Of a stretch of DNA of 64,000 nt, positions 45,766 to 55,009 are shown one piece after another. The position numbers were made by a program, and so were the translations under genes. The notes under the pieces were generated by a model that saw nothing but the letters and a program-made list of their open reading frames with translations, made no database searches and was not told the DNA's origin. The DNA is from Tessaracoccus sp. MC1679 (GTDB lineage Bacteria; Actinomycetota; Actinomycetes; Propionibacteriales; Propionibacteriaceae): positions 62,001-126,000 of the forward strand of contig NZ_JACJGB010000003.1 in the NCBI RefSeq assembly GCF_014164775.1, given 5' to 3'. Every line of letters begins with the position of its first letter. Within the stretch, counting starts at the first letter, position 1.

Positions 45766-46582
45766 TCAACTCATCGAGCGGCCCATCGGCGTCTTCGACT
45801 CGGGCTTCGGCGGCCTCACGGTGATGCGCTCGCTCGTCGAACAGCTGCCCAACGAGGACTTCATCTACCTCGGCGACACGGCGCGGGCCCCCTACGGGCC
45901 GCGCTCTATCGCCGAGGTGCGGGCCTTCGCGCTGGAGGGCCTGGACTTCCTCGCCGCCCAGGGCGTGAAGGCACTGGTGATCGCCTGCAACTCCGCTTCC
46001 TCGGCGGTGCTGCGGGACGCGCGAGAGCGCTACGACGTGCCCATCACCGAGGTGGTGCTGCCCGCCGCCAGCCGGGCTGTCGCGGCCACCCGCAACGGCA
46101 GGGTGGGCGTGGTGGCCACCGAGTCGACGGTGAACTCCCGCTCCTACGACGACGCGTTCGCCATCGCGCCCCACATCACGCTGACCGCCCAGGCCTGCCC
46201 GAGGTTCGTCGAGTTCGTCGAGGCGGGCATCACCGGCGGCGACGAGCTCCTGGACGTGGCACGCGAGTATCTCGAGCCCGTGGCCAAGGCCCACGTCGAC
46301 ACGCTGATCCTCGGCTGCACCCACTACCCGCTGCTGAGCGGGGTGATCAGCTATGTGCTCGGCAACGGCGTGACGCTGGTGTCGTCGGCCGAAGCCTGCG
46401 CGCAGTCCACCTACTCCCACCTCACCCAGGCCGGCCTGTTGCGGCACCAGCCCCGTGAGGCCACGCGCCGCTTCCTCACCACCGGAGACGCCACGGACTT
46501 CCACGGCATCGGGCGGCGTCTACTGGGCAGTTTCGTCACCAATGTCGAGCAGGTGAGCATCGCCGCCGCCACGGTAAGTTAG
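45758..46582 (+). CDS. murI: Glutamate racemase
   Basis: Supplies D-glutamate for peptidoglycan by interconverting the glutamate enantiomers. The 274-residue protein has the two catalytic cysteines in symmetrical contexts ([16 protein letters not shown] and [12 protein letters not shown]) and the N-terminal [16 protein letters not shown]. It begins 8 bases before the end of the DUF2017 gene. The stop TAG at 46580-46582 abuts the -10 hexamer of rph. Confidence 0.96.
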   Translation: MTSQLIERPIGVFDSGFGGLTVMRSLVEQLPNEDFIYLGDTARAPYGPRSIAEVRAFALEGLDFLAAQGVKALVIACNSASSAVLRDARERYDVPITEVVLPAASRAVAATRNGRVGVVATESTVNSRSYDDAFAIAPHITLTAQACPRFVEFVEAGITGGDELLDVAREYLEPVAKAHVDTLILGCTHYPLLSGVISYVLGNGVTLVSSAEACAQSTYSHLTQAGLLRHQPREATRRFLTTGDATDFHGIGRRLLGSFVTNVEQVSIAAATVS

Positions 46583-46587
46583 GCGCC

Positions 46588-47313
46588 ATGACCTTTCGCC
46601 GTGCAGATGGACGCGCCCCCGATCAGCTCCGCGAGGTGCGCATCACCCGCAGCTGGCTCGATCACGCCGAGGGATCTGTGCTGGTGGAGTTCGGCCGCAC
46701 CCGTGTGCTCGTCGCGGCCTCCGTCACCGTCGGCGTCCCACGCTGGCGCAAGGGCTCCGGACTGGGCTGGGTCACGGCCGAGTACGCCATGCTGCCGCGC
46801 GCCACGCACACCCGCTCGGACCGGGAATCCGTCAAGGGCCGCCTGGGCGGGCGCACCCATGAGATCTCCCGCCTCATCGGCCGCTCGCTGCGCGCCGTGG
46901 TGGACTACAAGGCGCTCGGCGAGAACACCATCGTGCTGGACTGTGACGTGCTGCAGGCAGACGGCGGCACACGCACCGCCGCCATCACGGGCGCCTACGT
47001 GGCGCTCGCTGACGCCGTCGAGCACCTGCGCGCCCTCGGGGCGTTGAAGGGGGAGCCGCTGACGGACTCAGTGGCCGCCGTGTCGGTGGGCTTCGACGCC
47101 GACGGCGTCGCACTGCTCGATCTTGCCTACGAGGAGGACTCGGCGGCCGGGACCGACATGAACATCGTGATGACCGGGTCCGGGGCCTTCATCGAGGTGC
47201 AGGGCACCGCCGAGGGCACCCCGTTCAGCCGCGACGAGCTGGGCACCCTGCTGGACCTGGGCACGGCCGGCTGCGAGGAGCTCACCCGGCTGCAGCGTGA
47301 GGCTTTGGCGTGA
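46588..47313 (+). CDS. rph: Ribonuclease PH
   Basis: A phosphorolytic 3' exoribonuclease that trims tRNA precursors and takes part in rRNA turnover. The 241-residue protein contains [17 protein letters not shown] at the start, [37 protein letters not shown] with the phosphate-binding Arg residues, and [20 protein letters not shown] with active-site acids. ATG at 46588 has TAAGTT (46575-46580) seven bases upstream, so besides readthrough from murI it may have its own leaderless transcript. It overlaps rdgB by 4 bases. Confidence 0.96.
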   Translation: MTFRRADGRAPDQLREVRITRSWLDHAEGSVLVEFGRTRVLVAASVTVGVPRWRKGSGLGWVTAEYAMLPRATHTRSDRESVKGRLGGRTHEISRLIGRSLRAVVDYKALGENTIVLDCDVLQADGGTRTAAITGAYVALADAVEHLRALGALKGEPLTDSVAAVSVGFDADGVALLDLAYEEDSAAGTDMNIVMTGSGAFIEVQGTAEGTPFSRDELGTLLDLGTAGCEELTRLQREALA

Positions 47314-47918
47314 GGCTCCCCGAGCGGCTGGTGCTGGCCACCAACAACCCGAAGAAGCTGGCGGAGCTGAGGCGCATCCTGGTGTCCGAGGGTGTGGGCG
47401 TCGAGGTGCTGGGCCTCGGCGACGTCGGCCGCTACCCGGAGCCGGCGGAGACGGAGCGCACCTTCGAGGGCAACGCGTTCCTCAAGGCCGCTGCCGCCGC
47501 TCGCGAGACGGGCCTGATGGCGGTCGCCGACGATTCCGGCCTCGAGGTGGACGAACTCAACGGAATGCCCGGCGTCCGCTCCGCGCGATGGGCGGGCCCA
47601 GCCTGCGACGATGAGGACAACAACCAGCTCCTGCTGGCCCAGCTCGACGGGGTGCCCACGGAGCGACGCACGGCGCGGTTCGTCTGCGCGCTGGCCATGG
47701 TCTCGCCCGCGGGGGAGCGGAGGATCTGGCACGGCACCATGCCGGGCCGGATCGCTGAGGCGCCCGAGGGGGAGCACGGCTTCGGCTACGATCCGCTGTT
47801 CATCCCGGCAGGTCTGGACGTCAGCTCCGCCGAGCTCAGCGCCGAGGAGAAGGACTCCATCAGCCACCGCGGCATCGCCGTGCGCGGATTCGTCGACTAC
47901 CTCAAGGGTCTCGCGTGA
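47310..47918 (+). CDS. rdgB: XTP/dITP diphosphatase
   Basis: An Ham1/RdgB house-cleaning enzyme that removes dITP and XTP from nucleotide pools. 202 residues. The N-terminal [16 protein letters not shown] binds the nucleotide, [25 protein letters not shown] carries the catalytic Asp and metal ligands (quoted here as [12 protein letters not shown] and [10 protein letters not shown]), and [10 protein letters not shown] closes the pocket. The GTG start at 47310 overlaps the rph stop, and its own stop overlaps the thyA GTG. The rph-rdgB pairing is widespread. Confidence 0.95.
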   Translation: MRLPERLVLATNNPKKLAELRRILVSEGVGVEVLGLGDVGRYPEPAETERTFEGNAFLKAAAAARETGLMAVADDSGLEVDELNGMPGVRSARWAGPACDDEDNNQLLLAQLDGVPTERRTARFVCALAMVSPAGERRIWHGTMPGRIAEAPEGEHGFGYDPLFIPAGLDVSSAELSAEEKDSISHRGIAVRGFVDYLKGLA

Positions 47919-48727
47919 AGCAGTACCTGGACCTCCTGCGCCACGTCACCGACACCGGCGTGGACAAGCCGGACCGCACCGGCACCGGCACCCGGTCCGT
48001 GTTCGGCTACCAGATGCGCTTCGATCTGGCAGACGGCTTCCCGCTGCTCACCACCAAGAAGGTGCACACACGGTCGGTGTTCGGCGAGCTGCTCTGGTTC
48101 CTCCGCGGCGACACGAACCTGGCCTGGCTGCACGAGAACAACATCACCATCTGGGACGAATGGGCCGACGCCGACGGCAACCTGGGCCCCATCTACGGCT
48201 ACCAGTGGCGTTCCTGGCCCACGCCGGAGGGTGGCCACATCGACCAGTTGGCGGCCGTCGTCGAGTCCCTCAAGTCCAAGCCGGACTCCCGCCGTCACAT
48301 CGTCTCGGCGTGGAATGTGGCGGACGTGGAGTCGATGGCCCTGCCGCCGTGCCACATGATGTTCCAGTTCTACGTGGCGCCCGCGGACGACGGCGGCCCC
48401 GCGCGGCTCAGCTGCCAGCTGTACCAGCGCTCGGCGGACATCTTCCTCGGCGTGCCGTTCAACATCGCCTCGTACGCCCTGCTCACGCACCTCGTCGCCC
48501 AGGTGACCGGGCTGCGCGTGGGGGAGTTCGTGCACACCCTGGGCGACGCTCACATCTACTCCAACCACGTGGACCAGGTGGCCGAGCAGCTGACCCGGGA
48601 GCCGCGGCCGCTGCCGAAGCTGCGGCTCAACCCCGAGGTGACCGAGCTGGACGCGTTCACGCTGGCAGACATCGAGGTGGTGGGCTATCACCCGCACCCC
48701 GCCATCAAGGCGCCCATCGCCGTGTAG
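47915..48727 (+). CDS. thyA: Thymidylate synthase
   Basis: Methylates dUMP to dTMP using methylenetetrahydrofolate. The 270 residues are complete: the phosphate-binding Arg in [17 protein letters not shown], the catalytic cysteine in [32 protein letters not shown] with the dUMP-binding Asn, and [10 protein letters not shown] near the C-terminus. The GTG start overlaps the rdgB stop by 4 bases. dfrA, which regenerates the folate, is 0.8 kb downstream after one intervening membrane gene. Confidence 0.97.
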   Translation: MKQYLDLLRHVTDTGVDKPDRTGTGTRSVFGYQMRFDLADGFPLLTTKKVHTRSVFGELLWFLRGDTNLAWLHENNITIWDEWADADGNLGPIYGYQWRSWPTPEGGHIDQLAAVVESLKSKPDSRRHIVSAWNVADVESMALPPCHMMFQFYVAPADDGGPARLSCQLYQRSADIFLGVPFNIASYALLTHLVAQVTGLRVGEFVHTLGDAHIYSNHVDQVAEQLTREPRPLPKLRLNPEVTELDAFTLADIEVVGYHPHPAIKAPIAV

Positions 48728-48745
48728 GCGGCTACCCTATCCGTC

Positions 48746-49537
48746 ATGAGCGAACTGCGGCCGTCCTTCCAGGAGCGGGACAGGTATCTCGACCTGCTGT
48801 CGACGGCCTACGCCGACGGTCGGCTGGACGAGGCTGAGTTCCAGACTCGCAGCGACGCCGTGCTCGCGGCGGTGACGCACCGCGACGCCATGGCCCAGTT
48901 CCAGGGCCTGCCGCAGCCGAACATCGTGCCGGTGCAGGCGCCGCCGGCAGCCTTCCGCCCGGTGGTGCAGCCGCCGCGGGCATTCCAGCCGCAGCCGATC
49001 GCCCGACGGGGCCTGATGGCGGGTGCGGTGGGTGTCGCGGCGGTGGTGGGGCTCGGCGCGGCCGGGCTGGTGTTCATGGCCCCTGTCTCCCAAGAGGTCA
49101 GCGGAGGGTTCCCGGACCCGGTGTTCGTGCCGGCGCAGTCCCTCCACCAACAGTGGCTCAACGCTGCCCAGGCTCTACGCGATCAGGGCTACGACTCGGT
49201 CAGCGAGCTCCGCGTCACCCCTGGACAGGTCACAGGGATGGCGTGGAGGGTCAAGTCACCCGGGCAGGGGGGCGCGTTCGACTGGTATGGCGACGGCACG
49301 CTGCAGTACTCGGAGGTCGAAGGCGCACCACCTCCCAGCAGTCTCCTCCTCGAGGAAGCCGAGCTGCTCGTGCTTCAGGCCGAGGACGCGGGGTTGGCGA
49401 ACCTGCCCGGAGCCCTGGCGCAGGTCGAGTTGGTGTGGCAGGACGGCCGCCCGACAGCCAGGGCCACGGCATTCGAGCCCGACGGCTGGATCCAGGTGGA
49501 CCAGTCCGGCGAGATCATCGCCCGGGAGGTGCCGTGA
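48746..49537 (+). CDS. DUF1707-domain single-pass membrane protein
   Basis: A 263-residue protein. Residues 1-60 form a DUF1707 domain (RDRYLDLLSTAYADGRLDEAEFQTRSDAVLAA, quoted in part as RDRYLDLLSTAYADGRLDEA), followed by a Pro/Gln-rich linker, one transmembrane helix (about 90-110) and an extracytoplasmic domain of about 150 residues that I cannot assign. DUF1707 is a small helical module at the N-terminus of many actinobacterial membrane proteins. ATG at 48746 has TACCCT (48733-48738) seven bases upstream. It overlaps dfrA as GTGA. Confidence 0.82.
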   Translation: MSELRPSFQERDRYLDLLSTAYADGRLDEAEFQTRSDAVLAAVTHRDAMAQFQGLPQPNIVPVQAPPAAFRPVVQPPRAFQPQPIARRGLMAGAVGVAAVVGLGAAGLVFMAPVSQEVSGGFPDPVFVPAQSLHQQWLNAAQALRDQGYDSVSELRVTPGQVTGMAWRVKSPGQGGAFDWYGDGTLQYSEVEGAPPPSSLLLEEAELLVLQAEDAGLANLPGALAQVELVWQDGRPTARATAFEPDGWIQVDQSGEIIAREVP

Positions 49538-50016
49538 GGATCGTGGCGATCGCGGCCGTCGCCGACAACTGGGTGATCGGCTCCGGGGAGGACATGCTGT
49601 GGCACATCCCCGAGGACTTCCGCCGCTTCAAGAAGGTCACCACCGGCAACACGCTCATCTTCGGGCGGCGCACCCACGAGCAGATCGGGCTGCTGCCCAA
49701 CCGGCGGATCATCGTCGTCACCCGCGACCCCGACTGGAGCGACGAGGGCGTCGAGGTGGCGCACTCGATCACCGAGGCCCTGGACCTGGCCGCAGAAACC
49801 CCGGAGCGGGTCTGCTTCGTCGGCGGCGGGGCGCAGATCTACGAGGCGGCGTGGCCGTACCTCACCGAGCTGGACATCACCCACGTCAACCAGCAACCCG
49901 ACGGTGAGGCCCGGTTCCCGGTCATCTCGCCGCGCGAGTGGACTGAGGTCTCCCGCGAGGTGCGGGAAGGCTTCCACTTCTCGCAGTACGTGCCCACCCC
50001 GTCGGCCGTCGGCTGA
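49534..50016 (+). CDS. dfrA: Dihydrofolate reductase
   Basis: Reduces dihydrofolate produced by ThyA with NADPH; the target of trimethoprim-type antifolates. The 160-residue protein shows the N-terminal strand VAIAAVADNWVIGSGEDMLW, the substrate acid in HIPEDFRRFKKVT, the NADPH loop GNTLIFGRRTHEQIG and CFVGGGAQIYEAAWPYL. GTG at 49534 sits behind GGGAGGTGCC and overlaps the preceding stop codon. The catalytic acid (PED) is Glu rather than Asp, as in many Gram-positive and actinobacterial enzymes. Confidence 0.95.
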   Translation: MRIVAIAAVADNWVIGSGEDMLWHIPEDFRRFKKVTTGNTLIFGRRTHEQIGLLPNRRIIVVTRDPDWSDEGVEVAHSITEALDLAAETPERVCFVGGGAQIYEAAWPYLTELDITHVNQQPDGEARFPVISPREWTEVSREVREGFHFSQYVPTPSAVG

Positions 50017-50023
50017 TCGGCCG

Positions 50024-51352
50024 ATGGCGCGCCGCATCCTGCACCTTGACCTGGACGCCTTCTTCGCCGCCGTCGAGCAACGCGACAAGCCCAGCCTGCG
50101 CGGCAAGGCCGTCGTCGTGGGCGGGGCGGGGCCGCGAGGGGTGGTGGCCACCGCCTCCTACGAGGCTCGCCGGTTCGGGGTGCGCTCCGCGATGTCCGGG
50201 GCCGAGGCGCGTCGCCGCGCCCCGAATGCGGCCTTCCTCGGCGGCCGGTTCGAGGCGTACCGGGAGTCCTCGCGGATAGTGATGGCTCTCCTGCGCGAGG
50301 TGTCGCCCCTGGTGGAGCCGCTGAGCCTGGACGAGGCGTTCGTGGACCTTGGGCCCTCGGGGTGGGCCGACGACGAGGTGCCCGAGCGAGTCGCCGCGCT
50401 GCGGGCCGAGCTCACCGCCCGCACCGAGGGGCTGACCGCCTCCGTGGGGGTGGCGTCGTCGAAGTTCCTGGCCAAGCTCGCCTCGGAGGCGGCCAAGCCC
50501 GACGGCGCCCGCATCATGGACCCCGCCGAGGAACTCGATTTCCTGTCCCAGCTGCCGGTGCGATCCATCCCCGGGGTAGGTCCGGCCACCGAACAGAGAC
50601 TGTCGGCCATCGGCGTGCACACCGTCGTGGACCTGCGGGCCGCGGACAGCGCCGAACTGATCCGTGAGTTGGGTCAGGCCGCCGGTGAAGGCCTGGCCGC
50701 GCTCGCCTGGGGCCGCGACACCCGCGCGGTGCAGCCCCAACGTGACCCGAAGTCCATCTCGACGGAGGACACCTTCGCCACCGACCTCACCGACCGAGCC
50801 CAGCTGGAGGCGATCCTGCGCCGCGACGCCGCCGCCGTCGCGGGCCGGCTCAGCCGCGCCGGCTACTTCGCGCGCACCGTGACCGTCAAGGTGCGGTTCC
50901 CGGACTTCACCACCCGCACCGTGGCCCGAAGCCTGGGAGGTGCCACCGACGCCGTCGACGTCATCACCGTCGCCGGGCTGGAACTGCTCGGAGAGGTGGA
51001 CGTGCGGGAGGGCGTGCGCTTGCTGGGGATCGGGGTGAGCAACTTCGCCACCTCAGCACAGGAGCGCCTCTTCGGTGATGAGGAGGCCGCATCGACGGTC
51101 ACGGAGGTGAGCCTCGGCGACGACGTGGGGCTCAGCGGGGTGCGCGGCCGCGGCTTCCATCCCGGGGCGGATGTGGTCCATGACGAGCACGGTCGCGGCT
51201 GGGTATGGGGGTCCGGCCTGGGGAGGGTCACGGTGCGGTTCGAGACGCGCACCACGGGTCCGGGACCGATCCGGACGCTGCCCGTCGACGACCCGGGCCT
51301 CAGCCCTGCGGGGATCTACGCGCTCCCGCGAGCCGTGGTCGACGACGGGTGA
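50024..51352 (+). CDS. dinB: DNA polymerase IV (Y family)
   Basis: A 442-residue translesion polymerase. Palm acids are in HLDLDAFFAAVEQ and LSLDEAFVDL, the finger/palm signature is SVGVASSKFLAKLASEAAKP, a helix-hairpin-helix follows (RSIPGVGPATEQRLSAIGV), then the little-finger domain. AQERLFGDE near residue 346 resembles the QxxLF beta-clamp binding motif. A C-terminal actinobacterial extension (RGRGFHPGADVVHDEHGRG) follows. It starts 8 bases after dfrA. No SOS box (LexA-like GAAC-N4-GTTC) was seen upstream, so induction by damage is not evident. Confidence 0.95.
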   Translation: MARRILHLDLDAFFAAVEQRDKPSLRGKAVVVGGAGPRGVVATASYEARRFGVRSAMSGAEARRRAPNAAFLGGRFEAYRESSRIVMALLREVSPLVEPLSLDEAFVDLGPSGWADDEVPERVAALRAELTARTEGLTASVGVASSKFLAKLASEAAKPDGARIMDPAEELDFLSQLPVRSIPGVGPATEQRLSAIGVHTVVDLRAADSAELIRELGQAAGEGLAALAWGRDTRAVQPQRDPKSISTEDTFATDLTDRAQLEAILRRDAAAVAGRLSRAGYFARTVTVKVRFPDFTTRTVARSLGGATDAVDVITVAGLELLGEVDVREGVRLLGIGVSNFATSAQERLFGDEEAASTVTEVSLGDDVGLSGVRGRGFHPGADVVHDEHGRGWVWGSGLGRVTVRFETRTTGPGPIRTLPVDDPGLSPAGIYALPRAVVDDG

Positions 51353-51356
51353 CAGG

Positions 51357-52667
51357 TCAGGGCCGCGCCGGAGGCTGTGTGACCGAGTCTGCCCGGCTCG
51401 TGGCCACGTACTGCCTGAGGGTGGCCAGATCCGGGGCGGTGAGTTCACCGTCGGCCTCCTGCACCAGCAGATCGACGTGGCGGTCAGCACGGGCGGCCAG
51501 CTCAGCGTCCACCGCCGCCACGCGGATCCTGGCGGCGAGGTCCACCAACGATTCCAGCACGATGCGGGCGTTCAGCGCGTAGGGGCGCAGGTGCTCGAAG
51601 GGCATGTCGACGATCTCCGCGGCGCGCACGGGCCTCAGATACAGGCGCGGTGCCCCGTCGTCGTCGACGAGAATGGTGCCGGTGTCGGGCCTCGACACGG
51701 CGGTCAGCACCCCGGCGGCCACTTCCTCGACTGCGTTGACCGCCGTGTACGGGTCGTTGGTGCCCGGAGAGAGCGCCCGGACGGCGAGCTCCACCACCTG
51801 TTGCTCCGCGAAACGCACGTCCTGCTCCGTCGTCCGGGAGGGGCCGACGTGCACGTGGTCGCGGATCCCGTGCTGCGCCACGTCGACGGCCTCCGCCGGC
51901 CACACCAGTGCCAAGGGTTCGTCCTCCATCACCTGGTCCCCGACCCGCTTGAGCAGCCGCACAGAGGTGGCGGTCTGGGTGAGGTCCTCGGCGAGGTCGC
52001 GGACGTCGATCCTGGTGAGGTAGCCGGAGCGGCCGAGCGTCGCGACGCCGCCACCCTCGCGGGGCTGATCGAAGTGGTCGACGTGCTCGTCGTCGGGGTC
52101 GAGCCAGTTGTCCCTGACCGCGCGGCGGAAGTCGTCGCGGGCACCCTTGACGAGGGCGTCGACCTGGACCGATCCCGCGATGTGGTTGATGAACCAGACG
52201 AACAGGAAGACGTCCACCACGCCCAGGGCGATGGCCCCGTTGACGGCGATGTGCGGCACGAAGGCGGACCCGTCGTCGCCCTCGGAGCGGATGGTGCGCA
52301 ACACCATGAGCGTGTAGACGAACGTGGCCACCAGCACCCCCAGGACGATCTGGTTGTTGCGGTCCCGCATGAAGTTGCGCACCAGACGCGGCCCGTACGT
52401 GGTGGAGGTGGTGCTGATCACCGAGATGGTGATGGAGAAGGCGGTGCCCGCGACGCCCAGGAACGACGCGACGGCCGAGAGCAGGGCCCTTGCCCCGTCG
52501 ACGCCGGTGTCGAACAGGAAGCTCTCCACCACGCCCGGGAGGGGCAGTTGCGCGCGATCGGCCGCTACCAGGAGTTGCGACGCTGCGATCGCGGCGGTGA
52601 TGAACAGCGCGGGGATGAACCAGAACCGTTGCGGAACGTCAGATAGCCAACTGCGGAGTCTGCCCAT
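51357..52667 (-). CDS. DUF2254 family membrane protein
   Basis: A 436-residue membrane protein of unknown function. Four hydrophobic segments (15-35, 60-82, 108-128, 142-165) with the family motif FSITISVISTTSTTYGPRLV between the second and third, then a soluble domain with FAEQQVVELAVRALSPGTNDPYTA, also diagnostic for DUF2254. ATG at 52667 is preceded by TAGCCT (52674-52679) six bases upstream. It converges with dinB with 4 bases between the stops. Confidence 0.92.
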   Translation of the reverse strand: MGRLRSWLSDVPQRFWFIPALFITAAIAASQLLVAADRAQLPLPGVVESFLFDTGVDGARALLSAVASFLGVAGTAFSITISVISTTSTTYGPRLVRNFMRDRNNQIVLGVLVATFVYTLMVLRTIRSEGDDGSAFVPHIAVNGAIALGVVDVFLFVWFINHIAGSVQVDALVKGARDDFRRAVRDNWLDPDDEHVDHFDQPREGGGVATLGRSGYLTRIDVRDLAEDLTQTATSVRLLKRVGDQVMEDEPLALVWPAEAVDVAQHGIRDHVHVGPSRTTEQDVRFAEQQVVELAVRALSPGTNDPYTAVNAVEEVAAGVLTAVSRPDTGTILVDDDGAPRLYLRPVRAAEIVDMPFEHLRPYALNARIVLESLVDLAARIRVAAVDAELAARADRHVDLLVQEADGELTAPDLATLRQYVATSRADSVTQPPARP

Positions 52668-52734
52668 ATCGGCAGGCTAGTGGAGGGCGCTCCGCCGTGG
52701 GAGAGGCCCGCGTCACGGGTCGGTCAGCGACGCC

Positions 52735-53418
52735 CTAGCTGAAGGCGGACCAGCCCACCATGAACAGCCCGCGCTGGGGCAACCAGAAGTCGCCCAGCGC
52801 CTGCTGCTCGGCAAGCGGGGCCGGGACGCCGAGAGAAACCCCGGCCAGCGTCGCTGACGAATCCTCAACCAGCCAGATGCGGCGCGGTCTGGCCACATAG
52901 CTCTGTCCATTGGGCGTCCCGCCGATCAGCGCCAGCCGGCCGGTGCGGAGGAAGGCGGAGGCGACCGCCCCCATCATCCGGGAGAACACCTCACCTCGCC
53001 ACAGCGGATCGGGGAGGGCGTTGCAGGCGGCCGACATCGCCGTCGTCAGGGGAGTGGATCGCAGGGTGATCGTCCAATCGAGGTCCACGGGGTGACCCAC
53101 ATGGACCCGAAGGGTCGAGTCTCCGGTCCAGGCAATCGAGACAGCTGTTTCGAACTCCCCGTCCAGGGCGGCCCCGAAGTACCGGGGGCAGGACTGCTGA
53201 GGGGCGACGTTGGCGGCCATCGTCCAGGATCCGGCGGGATCCCTGATCCAGACAGCGTTGTACCCCGGCCCCACCGTCGAGACCGGAAAATGACGAAGGG
53301 CGAGGAGGTGCCCCGACGAGAAGGGCTGGCCGACCACGCCGAAACCCGCGAACCGTTCGTCGGTGCCGGCCGGCGGCCTGGCATCCTCAGCCTCAAGTGC
53401 GGCAGAACTGGGATCCAT
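52735..53418 (-). CDS. Hypothetical protein
   Basis: A 227-residue protein that I do not recognise. It begins with an acidic stretch, then has a beta-rich middle (YNAVWIRDPAGSWTMAANV, STLRVHVGHPVDLDWTITLR) and a C-terminal half with RTGRLALIGGTPNGQSYVA. There is no signal peptide and no membrane helix; the amino-acid make-up is that of a folded cytosolic protein. TAGAGT (53424-53429) lies five bases before the ATG at 53418. It is divergent from thpR, 61 bases away. Confidence 0.65.
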   Translation of the reverse strand: MDPSSAALEAEDARPPAGTDERFAGFGVVGQPFSSGHLLALRHFPVSTVGPGYNAVWIRDPAGSWTMAANVAPQQSCPRYFGAALDGEFETAVSIAWTGDSTLRVHVGHPVDLDWTITLRSTPLTTAMSAACNALPDPLWRGEVFSRMMGAVASAFLRTGRLALIGGTPNGQSYVARPRRIWLVEDSSATLAGVSLGVPAPLAEQQALGDFWLPQRGLFMVGWSAFS

Positions 53419-53479
53419 GCCTCACTCTACGTCCGGCTCAGGGCGGTTGACCAGAGAGCGACGGGCGTACGCTGGCCGC

Positions 53480-54049
53480 ATGGGAGCGCGCATGTTTACC
53501 GCAGTCCTGCCGCCCGCCGGTGTCATCCGTCAGTTGGACACCCTGCTGGAGCCCAGACGCGACGCCGAACCGTCGCTGCGCTGGACCCGCCCCGAGGGGT
53601 GGCACATCACCACCTCGTTCATGGGCGAGGTGCCGGAGGAGAACCTCGGGCGGCTGGAGGAGAACCTGGCGGAGCTGGTGGCCCGGACGCGGCCGTTCGA
53701 CGTGGAGCTCGTCGGCGGCATCGCTTTCCCCGATCCGGCCAGGTCCCGGGTGCTCGGCCTCGCGGCGGCCACCCCGGACGACCGGTTGGCGTCGCTGTCG
53801 GCGAGCTGCCGGGCCGCCGCCAGCAGGGCTGGGGTCGCGGCGGACGGCGCCCGGTTCGTCGGACACCTGACCCTGGCCCGGCACAACCGCGGGCTGCTCG
53901 CCGTGCGTTGGCTCGAAGTGTTCGACTCCTTTCCCAGCTGGCGTTGGGTGGCCGACGAGTTGTGCCTGGTGGAGTCGCACCCGGGCGCGCGCTATGTGGT
54001 CGCGGAGAGGTTCCCGCTGGGCGGGAAGCCGACGGGTCCCCTAGACTGA
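53480..54049 (+). CDS. thpR: RNA 2',3'-cyclic phosphodiesterase
   Basis: A 189-residue 2H-phosphoesterase (LigT/ThpR) that opens 2',3'-cyclic phosphates on RNA ends. Both HxT motifs are present: WHITTSFMG and HLTLARHN. ATG at 53480 has TACGCT (53468-53473) six bases upstream; ATG at 53492 is an alternative but lacks that spacing. A perfect 7-bp hairpin (54011-54027) lies in the last codons, and tRNA-Leu follows 21 bases after the stop. Confidence 0.92.
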   Translation: MGARMFTAVLPPAGVIRQLDTLLEPRRDAEPSLRWTRPEGWHITTSFMGEVPEENLGRLEENLAELVARTRPFDVELVGGIAFPDPARSRVLGLAAATPDDRLASLSASCRAAASRAGVAADGARFVGHLTLARHNRGLLAVRWLEVFDSFPSWRWVADELCLVESHPGARYVVAERFPLGGKPTGPLD

Positions 54050-54070
54050 ACGGCGCCCCCGACAGGGCGA

Positions 54071-54152
54071 GCCGAAGTGGTGGAATTGGTAGACACGCAG
54101 GATTTAGGTTCCTGTGCCCTCGGGCGTGCGGGTTCAAGTCCCGTCTTCGGTA
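54071..54152 (+). tRNA. tRNA-Leu (anticodon UAG)
   Basis: Acceptor stem GCCGAAG pairs with CTTCGGT (54145-54151), with A73 at 54152; the 3' CCA is not encoded. The anticodon arm CAGGA-TTTAGGT-TCCTG gives anticodon TAG for CUA codons (and, by wobble, other CUN). A long variable arm typical of leucine tRNAs and a T-arm with GGTTCAAGTCCC are present. Confidence 0.95.
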
Positions 54153-54194
54153 CCGCGCAGGTGCGATGATCCCACCCGCCTTCAGCCTCGTCTC

Positions 54195-54215
54195 CGCCCA
54201 GTGCGATAGTGGGCG
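54195..54215 (+). terminator. Hairpin between tRNA-Leu and the NifX-like gene
   Basis: A perfect 6-bp stem (CGCCCA, 9-base loop, TGGGCG) lies 42 bases after the tRNA. There is no U-tract. The loop contains GATAGT, which could instead be a -10 element for the next gene, so the role is ambiguous. Confidence 0.3.
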
Positions 54216-54248
54216 GGTTCCACTCCGCTCGTCTCACTGGAGGACCTC

Positions 54249-54596
54249 ATGTTCGTCGCCACACCCGTCACCCCCGATGGCCACTCCGCACCGTCCTGGG
54301 GCAAGGCGCACTGGATCGGCGTCGCGGAGGTCACCGATGGCGAGGTCACGTCGTGGCGGATCGACGAGGTGGCCTGGGATATGTCCCACGACGCCGGCAC
54401 CCACGGCTCGCACCACGCGCGCATCGTGCGCTTCCTCAAGGACCAGTCGATCAGCGCCGTCGTGGTGGATCACATGGGGGAGGGGATGGTGCGCGTCATG
54501 AACACGATGGGTATCCCCATCCTCTCGGCCACTCCTGGCGACGCCCGCGTCTCCATCCTGAAGGCTCTGGAGGCCGCCAGTACCACCGCCCCCTGA
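54249..54596 (+). CDS. NifX/NifB C-terminal domain-like protein
   Basis: A 115-residue protein of the dinitrogenase iron-molybdenum-cofactor-binding fold (an RNase H-like fold also found in NifX, NafY and orphan proteins). Typical stretches: MFVATPVTPDGHSAPSWGKA, ISAVVVDHMGEGMVRVMNTMG and ARVSILKALEA. It is rich in His (HDAGTHGSHHAR), which could bind metal. No nitrogenase genes are in the window, so this is one of the orphan members of unknown role. ATG at 54249 follows ACTGGAGGACCTC. Its stop codon lies within the first unit of the adjacent repeat arm. Confidence 0.8.
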   Translation: MFVATPVTPDGHSAPSWGKAHWIGVAEVTDGEVTSWRIDEVAWDMSHDAGTHGSHHARIVRFLKDQSISAVVVDHMGEGMVRVMNTMGIPILSATPGDARVSILKALEAASTTAP

Positions 54597-55009
54597 GGAG
54601 GGCCGCCCGCACCACCGCTCCCTGAGGAGGGCCGCCCGCGGAGCGTGGCCTGTCCCCATCGCTCCCTGAGGAGGCGCGCCGCCGAAGGCGCGGGTGCCGT
54701 CTCGAAGGGTTGTGACTACCACCTTCACGCAGTTTTTGTGGTCGGGTGTGGTGAGCCGTGAGCCGATGCCCATGCGGCCGATGTCCATGTTCTTGAGGTC
54801 GTCACGGCCAGGGTTTGTGGTCGGGTTGTTGAGGCCGCCCGGGCGTCGTCTCGCGTCTCCCCGCACTCGCCCTGCTTGTGGCGTTGCCTGTTCCCGGGTG
54901 CGGCTCGGTAGGGCGGCGTTGGGGGTTGGGTGTGCTTGGGCGGGATGCCGGTTGGGCGATCCTCGGGTTGGGCACCGCTGCGCAGTGCCGCCCTGCCGTC
55001 CCCCACCCT
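54587..55009. repeat. Left arm of the long inverted repeat
   Basis: The core 54661-55009 is the inverted homologue of 56902-57252; shared landmarks are CCTTCGAGACGGCACCCGCG, AAGGTGGTAGTCAC and GGCAGGGCGGCACTGCGCAG (read on the minus strand). The outer part carries CGCTCCCTGAGGAGG-type units at 54587, 54616 and 54660. The arm encodes the last ~95 codons of the DUF222/HNH frame. Confidence 0.8.

Noticed and set aside
50017-50023. A LexA box in front of dinB
   Set aside because: Only 7 bases separate dfrA from dinB, and no GAAC-N4-GTTC-like palindrome was found in the preceding 150 bases.
54011-54027. A perfect 7-bp hairpin in the last codons of thpR as terminator
   Set aside because: It is inside the coding sequence, has a 3-base loop and no U-tract; the coding constraint may explain it.
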